In this document: positions 9,350-15,567 of the stretch, piece by piece
How positions within the stretch are numbered: position 1 is the first letter of the stretch
Layout of the letters: each line of letters opens with the position of its first letter
Assembly (NCBI GenBank): GCA_041581935.1
Contig: JBFICP010000010.1
Coordinates: forward strand, 1-27,781
DNA length: 27,781 nt
From: JAABYT01 sp041581935
GTDB taxonomy: Bacteria; Pseudomonadota; Gammaproteobacteria; HK1
Reading direction: 5' to 3'
Translations under genes and position numbers: made by a program
Notes under the pieces: model-generated
What the model saw: the letters and a program-made list of their open reading frames with translations, nothing else
Told to the model about the DNA's origin: nothing
Database searches by the model: none

Positions 9350-10279
9350 CTAGTCTACCGCGCGTTGATGGGCAATGAGCGCCATCAGCCGCCGGTCGCG
9401 CCACAGCTGGCGCTCGGCGAGCCGCTCACGCGGCAGCGAGTCGCGAAGCGCCTCCTCGATGTCGTCGATCGCCCGCCCGCTCCACGGCACGATGTGCTGC
9501 TGGCTACGCCAGAGATTCTCGTAAAGACCCTCGTAGCGCTCGACGTAGTCGCGGGCACCGCCCGGGGCGTTGAGGTCGATGGTTTCGAATGGCCCGAGAA
9601 ACGACCAGCGCAGTCCCAGCCCGCGCCGAATGCCGACATCCACGTCGGTGGCGCTGGCGTAGCCCTCCGCTACCAGGCGGAATGCCTCCTGGAGCAACGC
9701 TCCCTGCAGGCGGTTCATGACGAAGCCGTCGATCTCGCGCTTCATCATGATCGGCGCCTGACCGATCTCGGTGAGAAAGCGGCCGGTCCGGGCGGCGATT
9801 TCCGGCCTCGTCCACGGGGCCGGCACGACTTCCACCGCCGGGATCAGATAGGGCGGGTTGATCGGGTGCGCAACCAGACAGCGGCCCCGGCCGGCGAGGT
9901 TCTCGGTGAACCGTGAAGGCAGAATCGCCGAGCTCGAGCTCGCCAGCACCGCATCCTCTGCAGCCAGGGCATCCAGCTCGGCGAATACCGCCTTCTTTAC
10001 CTCGGCGTCCTCGAACGTGCTCTCCTGAACATAGCCGCTGCCTTCGAGCGACTCGTCGAGGCTGCCGCTCGGCGAGATTCGCCGGCGCACGTCCGCAACC
10101 TCCTGACCCGCGAGCAGGTCGTAGCCGGCGAGCTCATCGAGGGCCTTGTCGGCAAAGGCGAGCGCCGCGTGCACGGCATCGCTGCGCGCGTCGTACAGGG
10201 CCACCTCGTGACCCCCCCGAGCAAAGCAGACTGCCCACGCTCTGCCAACTAGCCCGCATCCGATGATCGACGTCTTCAT
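9350..10279 (-). CDS. 3-hydroxyacyl-CoA dehydrogenase family enzyme, lambda-crystallin / L-carnitine dehydrogenase type
   Basis: The 309-residue protein has an N-terminal NAD-binding motif G7-x-G9-x-x-G12 with Asp30 selecting NAD. The catalytic HPINPP motif (His138) is followed by Glu150. The C-terminal dimer domain has DGFVMNRLQGAL and the lambda-crystallin/L-gulonate-dehydrogenase signature LGLRWSFLGPFETIDLNAPGG. Family members oxidise free 3-hydroxy acids (L-gulonate, L-carnitine) or hydroxyacyl-CoA. The DUF849 neighbour favours a carnitine-like 3-hydroxy acid, because carnitine dehydrogenase and a DUF849 enzyme act in sequence in Pseudomonas. Only three bases separate it from the DUF1272 gene upstream. 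Family is certain; substrate is inference. Confidence 0.9.
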   Translation of the reverse strand: MKTSIIGCGLVGRAWAVCFARGGHEVALYDARSDAVHAALAFADKALDELAGYDLLAGQEVADVRRRISPSGSLDESLEGSGYVQESTFEDAEVKKAVFAELDALAAEDAVLASSSSAILPSRFTENLAGRGRCLVAHPINPPYLIPAVEVVPAPWTRPEIAARTGRFLTEIGQAPIMMKREIDGFVMNRLQGALLQEAFRLVAEGYASATDVDVGIRRGLGLRWSFLGPFETIDLNAPGGARDYVERYEGLYENLWRSQQHIVPWSGRAIDDIEEALRDSLPRERLAERQLWRDRRLMALIAHQRAVD

Positions 10280-10282
10280 TTT

Positions 10283-10573
10283 TCAGCGCAGCTCGGGGGG
10301 AACGTCCTTGATGGGCGCGGCAAAAGCCGCGTGTGCCGCGGCATCGACCGGCTTTCTCACTTCACGGGTCGACGCGGGACGGTCGACGAGCTTGGCCTTC
10401 GGACGAATCGGTCTCGGACTCAGGCCGCCCCCGCAATTCGGACATACGTTCATGAGCAGCGTCTCCACACACGTCCTGCAGAATGTGCACTCGAAGCTGC
10501 AAATCATGGCGTCGGTGGAGTCGGGCGGCAATGCGGCGCCGCAGGACTCGCAGCTCGGGCGCAGCTCGAGCAT
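10283..10573 (-). CDS. DUF1272 small zinc-binding protein
   Basis: The 96-residue protein starts with the DUF1272 core MLELRPSCE..GAALPPDSTDA, then ICSFECTFC..C and VCPNCGGGL. Eight cysteines (8, 11, 25, 29, 32, 35, 44, 47) could bind two metal ions. About 40 extra C-terminal residues, basic and then alanine-rich, go beyond the usual ~60-75-residue family length. The ATG at 10573 is chosen because it begins exactly at the family start; a longer open frame upstream has no family sequence. Function is unknown. The three-base gap to the dehydrogenase suggests co-transcription. Confidence 0.88.
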   Translation of the reverse strand: MLELRPSCESCGAALPPDSTDAMICSFECTFCRTCVETLLMNVCPNCGGGLSPRPIRPKAKLVDRPASTREVRKPVDAAAHAAFAAPIKDVPPELR

Positions 10574-10598
10574 TGGGGTCAGTGAGCGGCTTGTCGGT

Positions 10599-10976
10599 TC
10601 ATCGACAGTACCTGTCGTAGTAAATGTCACCGAGCACCTTTCCGTCCTCGATGACGTCGGCGCTCAGTCTCGGTTCCAGCAACCTGAGCTCGATACGCGC
10701 GTCGACGGATCCGCACCTGGCCGTCGCATGATACCAGGCATACGCTTCGACGTTGTTCTCCATCAGTCTATAAGTGTGTGCGAGGAATCCCTGAGCGTTC
10801 CAATCGCCGCCTTCGGCGAGCGGATGGAAAATCGTCAGCGCCTTCGAATAGTTGCCTCGCCCGAGAGCGTTGACGCCGTCCTGTATGTCGGCACGCGCGA
10901 GCGACACCGGCAGCAATGCGAGAATCAAAACGAAGCTAATCGTAGCCGAACCCTTGGAGACTGACTCTTCCACCAT
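10599..10976 (-). CDS. Secreted small Sel1/TPR-like repeat protein
   Basis: The 125-residue protein has an N-terminal signal peptide: hydrophobic core at about 13-25 and likely cleavage after ALA-type SLARA at about 29. A repeat unit follows: DGVNALGRGNYSKALTIFHPLAEGGDWNAQGFLAHTYRLMENNVEAYAWYHATA. This is a Sel1-like/TPR repeat pair. Such proteins are periplasmic scaffolds, and this one carries only about two repeats. It lies five bases downstream of an acidic hypothetical gene and 25 bases before the DUF1272 gene, so it is probably co-transcribed with both. The C-terminal 30 residues match nothing I recognise. Confidence 0.75.
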   Translation of the reverse strand: MVEESVSKGSATISFVLILALLPVSLARADIQDGVNALGRGNYSKALTIFHPLAEGGDWNAQGFLAHTYRLMENNVEAYAWYHATARCGSVDARIELRLLEPRLSADVIEDGKVLGDIYYDRYCR

Positions 10977-10981
10977 GACAT

Positions 10982-11431
10982 TCAGCGTTCCACGAGCCGC
11001 AGCCGATCCAGTGAATTCCGGCGGAACTCCTGGTAATACGCCTCTTCAATCGACTCGGAGCGCTCCCGGTACTCATCGATGCCCATGGCATCGCGCCGGT
11101 CCTCTTCTACTTGCTCGTAGACGTCGCGCTCCGCGAGCCGGCTGATCAGCGCATCCCAGAACGTGTCGTCATCGTAATCTTCGAGCAAATCGATTGCTCT
11201 CGTGGTTTCCTCGAAGTACCGGGTCGGGGAGTATTCGTTCGTGTCCCGATTAGCGTGCACGAGCTCTGCGCAGCCCGCGTCTCCGGCGAAAGAGTACAGC
11301 TTCTGAAGCAGCATGTCATAGTCCACGACATCGGGCCGCTCGTCCACATGATGGGAATGGATCACCCAGTTGGCCATGTAGACGAGATCGAGGAGCAATC
11401 GGTACTCGTTTTCTGTCAGCTCAATTTTCAC
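10982..11431 (-). CDS. Acidic hypothetical protein
   Basis: The 149-residue soluble protein is rich in Asp and Glu, with no membrane segment and no motif that I can assign. It begins with an ENEYRLLLDLVYMANWVI helix and has an acidic centre (LLEDYDDDTFWDAL). The second half is strongly helical and charged (ERDVYEQVEEDRRD through EAYYQEFRRN). The GTG at 11431 is chosen because an AGGAG lies about 11 bases upstream. A TTG at 11455 would read through that ribosome-binding site. It is the first gene of the minus-strand run 11431-8375 and ends five bases before the Sel1-like gene. Confidence 0.7.
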   Translation of the reverse strand: MKIELTENEYRLLLDLVYMANWVIHSHHVDERPDVVDYDMLLQKLYSFAGDAGCAELVHANRDTNEYSPTRYFEETTRAIDLLEDYDDDTFWDALISRLAERDVYEQVEEDRRDAMGIDEYRERSESIEEAYYQEFRRNSLDRLRLVER

Positions 11432-11554
11432 GCTTTGGCGATCTCCTGCTGGCAACCGGATGACATGTCCGGGGTCTGTCGCGCCGTCGACCCGGACGGG
11501 GACAGTAGCCTAGTCGGCGGCGGGCGTTCAACCATGCGCAGGTGCCGGCCGACA

Positions 11555-11583
11555 TTGTCCGGACCAACGTATATTGCTAGATT
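11555..11583 (+). promoter_or_regulatory. Probable promoter of the aminotransferase-tauE operon
   Basis: TTGTCC (11555-11560), a 17-base spacer and TAGATT (11578-11583) are preceded by TGC, an extended -10. A transcript from here would have a leader of about 26 bases before the ATG at 11616. It sits in the 184-base gap between divergent genes; nothing else was recognised there. Confidence 0.5.
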
Positions 11584-11615
11584 CGACCGACCCCCCTTGA
11601 GCCCTCGCATCGGCG

Positions 11616-12800
11616 ATGATTCAACCCGCACACCGCATGACACAGCTCGGCACGGAGACGGCATTCGAGGTGCTGGCTCGGGCGGAGGCGCTCGCCCGCG
11701 AGGGCCGTGACATCATCAACCTCGGCATCGGTCAGCCGGACTTCAAAACGCCGCCGCATATCGTCGAGGCGGCGGTCAAGGCGTTGCGCGACGGCCATCA
11801 CGGTTATACACCCTCACCGGGAATCCCGGCCCTGCGTGAAGCGGTTTGTCGCGATCTGGCCCGGTATCGCGGTGTTGATGTGAGCCCGGAGCGCATCGTC
11901 GCGGTGCCCGGCGGCAAGGTGACGATGTTCTTCGCCATCATGATGCTCGGCGAGCCGGGAGCTGAGGTTCTCTATCCTAATCCGGGGTTCCCGATATACG
12001 AGTCCGTCATCAAGTTCAGCGGCGCCGCTCCCGTTCCGATTCCGCTGCTCGAGGACCGGGATTTCTCCTTTGACGCCGAAGCGGTCCTCGACTCCATAAC
12101 GCCGCGCACACGACTGCTGATCCTCAACTCGCCGGCCAATCCCACCGGTGGCGCGATCCCTCGCGAAACCATCGACACCCTGGTCGAGGGTCTCGAAGCG
12201 CACCCTCGAGTGGTCGTGCTGAGCGATGAAATCTATTCGCGCATAACCTACGACGGGCACGAGCATGTGAGCCTCCTCGGTTACCCCCAGCTCGAAGATC
12301 GCCTGATACTGCTCGACGGCTGGAGCAAGACCTATGCAATGACGGGTTGGAGACTGGGCTACGCCGTGTGGCCGCAATCACTTGTAGAGGGCGCCACCCG
12401 ACTCGCCATCAACTGTCACTCCTGCGTCAACGCGGCCACCCAGCATGCCGGGATTGCGGCGCTCGACGGACCGCAGGAGAGCGTCGACGAGATGGTCGCC
12501 GCCTTCGACGAGCGCCGTCACGTCATCGTCGAAGGACTGAATGCCATTGAAGGCATCAGCTGCCGGACACCCGGCGGAGCGTTTTACGCTTTTCCCAACA
12601 TTGGCGGGACCGCGATGAGCGCTCGCGACCTGCAGTCGGGATTACTCGAGGAGGCGGGGGTCGCGGCCATCGCCGGCACCAGCTTCGGCGCGCACGGTGA
12701 AGGTTATCTGCGCTTCTCCTACGCCAACAGTGTCGACAACATCCGCCGCGCTCTCGAACGCATGGGCGCGTACCTGGCCACCGCCGCCGCGGCGGGCTGA
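11616..12800 (+). CDS. PLP-dependent aminotransferase, class I/II
   Basis: The 394-residue fold-type I aminotransferase shows the N-terminal LGIGQPDF (36-43), GGK (99-101), NSPANPTGG (171-179) and SDEIYSRI (203-210). SKTYAMTGWRLGY contains the Schiff-base Lys238, and a C-terminal LRFSYA region holds the carboxylate-binding Arg. It resembles the aspartate/aromatic/arginine:pyruvate group, but the amino donor cannot be told from sequence. The ATG at 11616 has no strong ribosome-binding site. A TauE/SafE-type permease begins 20 bases after its stop, so the two are probably one operon. Confidence 0.92.
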   Translation: MIQPAHRMTQLGTETAFEVLARAEALAREGRDIINLGIGQPDFKTPPHIVEAAVKALRDGHHGYTPSPGIPALREAVCRDLARYRGVDVSPERIVAVPGGKVTMFFAIMMLGEPGAEVLYPNPGFPIYESVIKFSGAAPVPIPLLEDRDFSFDAEAVLDSITPRTRLLILNSPANPTGGAIPRETIDTLVEGLEAHPRVVVLSDEIYSRITYDGHEHVSLLGYPQLEDRLILLDGWSKTYAMTGWRLGYAVWPQSLVEGATRLAINCHSCVNAATQHAGIAALDGPQESVDEMVAAFDERRHVIVEGLNAIEGISCRTPGGAFYAFPNIGGTAMSARDLQSGLLEEAGVAAIAGTSFGAHGEGYLRFSYANSVDNIRRALERMGAYLATAAAAG

Positions 12801-12820
12801 ACTCCGATCGCTGCGCGACA

Positions 12821-13585
12821 TTGATCGCGGACCCGATTTTCTATCTGCTGGCGGTGCCGGCGGTGCTGATACTCGGGATCTCCAAGGGCGGGTTCGGCGG
12901 CGGACTCGGCTCTCTGGCGGTGCCCCTGACCGCGCTCGTCGTCTCGCCGATTCAGGCGGCCGCAGTGCTGCTGCCGATTCTGTGCGTGATGGACATCCAC
13001 GGTGCGTGGGTCTACCGGGGACGGTGGGACAAAGCCAATCTCAAGATTCTCATGCCCGCCGCGCTCATCGGCCTGACGCTGGGAGCATTCAGCTTCCGTT
13101 ATCTCGATGCCCGCATCATCCGCGTACTCATCGGTGCGCTCGCCGTAGGCTTCACTATGCATCATTGGCTCGGCGGATTGCTGGCGGTGCGCGCGGCGCG
13201 CGGGGTCGACGTGGTGCGCGGTACGTTCTGGGGCGCGGTATCGGGATTCACGAGCTTTATTGCTCACGCCGCTGGGCCGCCCATGAGCGCCTATCTGCTG
13301 CCGCAGCGAATGGACAAGACACGATTTCTCGCCACCAGCGTGATCTTCGTGCTCTTCATGAACTACCTGAAGCTCGTGCCGTATGCCTGGATCGGGCAAT
13401 TCAGCACTGAGAACCTGATGACGTCGCTCGTGCTGCTGCCGCTCGCGCCGCTCGGCATGGGGCTCGGAATCTGGCTGCACCGCATCGTGGCGCAAGACGT
13501 TTTCTACCGCGTCTGCTATCTGCTGCTGTTTCTCGCCGGTCTCAAGCTGCTTTACGACGGAGTGGCGGAGCTGCTCGCAGCTTGA
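12821..13585 (+). CDS. TSUP family permease (TauE/SafE, sulfite exporter type)
   Basis: The 254-residue inner-membrane protein has about eight hydrophobic segments. It carries the TauE/SafE motif ISKGGFGGGLGSLAVPL in the first helix pair and the paired repeat motif SFIAHAAGPPMSAYLLP in the second half. Members export sulfite or sulfoacetate, or carry other small organic anions. The likely start is the TTG at 12821, since no ATG or GTG lies near the first helix. It sits 20 bases after the aminotransferase stop. A small stem-loop follows the stop directly. Confidence 0.9.
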   Translation: MIADPIFYLLAVPAVLILGISKGGFGGGLGSLAVPLTALVVSPIQAAAVLLPILCVMDIHGAWVYRGRWDKANLKILMPAALIGLTLGAFSFRYLDARIIRVLIGALAVGFTMHHWLGGLLAVRAARGVDVVRGTFWGAVSGFTSFIAHAAGPPMSAYLLPQRMDKTRFLATSVIFVLFMNYLKLVPYAWIGQFSTENLMTSLVLLPLAPLGMGLGIWLHRIVAQDVFYRVCYLLLFLAGLKLLYDGVAELLAA

Positions 13586-13586
13586 A

Positions 13587-13602
13587 TGCGCCCGCAGGCG
13601 CA
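13587..13602 (+). terminator. Short GC stem-loop after the TauE/SafE gene
   Basis: TGCGCC-CGCA-GGCGCA forms a six-pair stem directly after the stop at 13585, followed by GGCTTTC. The T-run is only three bases, so it is a weak intrinsic terminator at best. It separates two convergent genes, where termination is expected. Confidence 0.4.
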
Positions 13603-13637
13603 GGCTTTCACCCGGTTCCCACTCGCTCCAATACCGC

Positions 13638-14519
13638 CTACTTCTGCGAGAGCAGCGTTTCGCCCATCGAGCGCGGGTCGCGCAAACTCCATCGCCCGGC
13701 ATCGACCTGGTGCACGAAATCGTCCACCAGGCGATTGAAGAGATCGGGCTCCTCGAGGTTCAGCGCGTGCCCGGTCTTCGGCAAAAAGGCCAGCCCCGCC
13801 GAAGGAATCGTGCGTTTCAGATAGAGCGACGCATCGAGGCACGGCTCGTCCTCGTCGCCCGCCATGATCAAGGTTGGCACCGTCAGCGCCAATAGCCGAT
13901 CTTCGAGATCGTAGACCGACGGACGTTCCATCTGCACGCCGCGAAGCGTATTTGCCGAGCCGACGGTTGAGTGCTCGGCGAGCATTGCCACGAACTCGGC
14001 GAAGCCGCGGGGATCCTTGTTCTCGAACTGCACGCGGGCCGGGCCGCTTGCGTAATCCGCGGCGACTTTCGCCATGCCTTCCGTCTCGATGCGATTGGCG
14101 AAGCCCGCCGCCTCGCTTCGAAACTGCTCGCGCTGACCCGTTTTGGCGCCATAGCCGCAGCCGCCGAGCACTAGCGAGAGGGCACGATCGGGATAGCTCA
14201 GGCCGAAATGCAGGGTCGCCAGGGAGCCCATGGATATGCCGACGATGTGCGCGCGCTCAATGGACACTCCATCGAGCACTGCCAGTATGTCGTCGCGGGC
14301 CCGATCCTGAGAATAGGATGCGACGGCTTCCGGAACACCCGATGGCGGGTAACCACGCGCATTGTAGGCGATGCATCGATAACGCCTGGCGAAATGACGC
14401 ATCTGCGGCTCGAAGCTGCGATAGTCGCCGGCAAACTCGTGAACGAACACCATGGCCGTGCCATCGCCGGCCTCCTCGTAGTACAGCTCTACCCTGTCAT
14501 CGGTCGTGATGGTCGCCAC
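13638..14519 (-). CDS. Alpha/beta hydrolase
   Basis: The 293-residue serine hydrolase resembles the 3-oxoadipate enol-lactonase / haloperoxidase-like group. The oxyanion region is VFVHEFAGDYRSF and YNARGYPPSG matches the strand-4 block. The nucleophile elbow GISMGS carries Ser97. The acid is probably in GDEDEP (221-226), and the base is His251 in KTGHALNLEEPDLFN. It could hydrolyse an ester or lactone. Its first 23 bases overlap the end of the DMT permease gene, so the two are translated from one message, and the UxaA-type gene lies further upstream on the same strand. A lactonase acting before a sugar-acid dehydratase would fit that context, but this is inference. Confidence 0.88.
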   Translation of the reverse strand: MATITTDDRVELYYEEAGDGTAMVFVHEFAGDYRSFEPQMRHFARRYRCIAYNARGYPPSGVPEAVASYSQDRARDDILAVLDGVSIERAHIVGISMGSLATLHFGLSYPDRALSLVLGGCGYGAKTGQREQFRSEAAGFANRIETEGMAKVAADYASGPARVQFENKDPRGFAEFVAMLAEHSTVGSANTLRGVQMERPSVYDLEDRLLALTVPTLIMAGDEDEPCLDASLYLKRTIPSAGLAFLPKTGHALNLEEPDLFNRLVDDFVHQVDAGRWSLRDPRSMGETLLSQK

Positions 14520-15471
14520 GAATGCCCCCTCGACTTTCTGTCTGCAACGCCCCCGCGACTATTGTGCCACGAACCGGCCTGCGGGCGATGAGAAACAGGC
14601 CTGCCGCCACCAGCAACATGCCGGCCCACAGGTGGCCGGAAATGACGTCGCCCAGTAGCCACGCGCTCAGCAGAACGCCCGCGATGGGCGAGACGAAATT
14701 GAAACTGACGATGACGCTCGGCGCGTAGCGTTTCATGAGATAGAAAGAGACCGAGAATCCTAATCCCGCGACGATGACGCCCTGGTAGATCAAACCCGCC
14801 AGCGGCTCCCAGGCCATGGCATCCCAGCGTATGGTTTCGAACAGAAAGCCGCCGAGCGCGAACAACGGCAGCGAAAGAATCATCTGCCACAACACTACAC
14901 GCGCTTCATCCATTCGTTGCAGCACTCTGGCGCTGATGATCAGACGAGCGCCGAGCAGACACGCGCTCACCAGTAGAATCGCATTGCCCAAGCTGGCATG
15001 CGCCGGCTCGAGTACACCGCCCCCGCGCAACAGCACCAGCGCCGTTCCAACAAAGGCGACCGACAGCCCGGCGCTCTTGATGACCGTCAGACGATCGCCG
15101 GCGATGAGAAAGTGCGCGAACAGGGCCGCGAATATGGGATTGGTGGCGATCAGCACGGCTCCCATGGACCCGCTCGTGAGATCGAAACCGATGTTCATGG
15201 CCGCGATCTGCACCGTGAACAGGCTGGCGATCAGGGCAAGGGCAGGCCATTCGTGGCGGGCCGGCCAGATCGCCACACCGCGCGACTTTGCCCAGATACC
15301 GACGCAGACGATCGCGATCGTGAAGCGCAGAAAGGCCGTCCACAGAGGCGGGAACACCAGCAGGCTGTACTTCACGGCGACCGGATTGCCACCCCACAAA
15401 ATGTGTATGAAGACCGAGATCGCGATGGCCTGCAGGGGAACGGCCAGCACTGAACGGGACGGAGGCGGCAT
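14497..15471 (-). CDS. DMT superfamily permease (EamA repeats)
   Basis: The 324-residue inner-membrane protein has ten predicted helices in two EamA repeats. The first holds HILWGGNPVAVKYSLLVFPPLWTAFLRF and NIGFDLTSGSMGAVLIATNPIFAALFAH. The second holds GLIYQGVIVAGLGFSVSFYLMKRYAPSVIVSFNFVSPIAGVLLSAWLLGD. About 30 hydrophilic residues extend past the last helix. DMT carriers move small metabolites in or out; the cargo is not predictable. It follows the UxaA-type gene by 96 bases and overlaps the hydrolase gene by 23 bases. No clear ribosome-binding site precedes the ATG. Confidence 0.9.
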   Translation of the reverse strand: MPPPSRSVLAVPLQAIAISVFIHILWGGNPVAVKYSLLVFPPLWTAFLRFTIAIVCVGIWAKSRGVAIWPARHEWPALALIASLFTVQIAAMNIGFDLTSGSMGAVLIATNPIFAALFAHFLIAGDRLTVIKSAGLSVAFVGTALVLLRGGGVLEPAHASLGNAILLVSACLLGARLIISARVLQRMDEARVVLWQMILSLPLFALGGFLFETIRWDAMAWEPLAGLIYQGVIVAGLGFSVSFYLMKRYAPSVIVSFNFVSPIAGVLLSAWLLGDVISGHLWAGMLLVAAGLFLIARRPVRGTIVAGALQTESRGGIRGDHHDR

Positions 15472-15567
15472 CGCGTGAACGAAGTTCAGACCGGAGCTAC
15501 GTGCGTGCAGGAAATTGTCGAACGTTGCGAGGCCATGGCGGCAGCTCGTCCAATGCCGAATGCGCCC

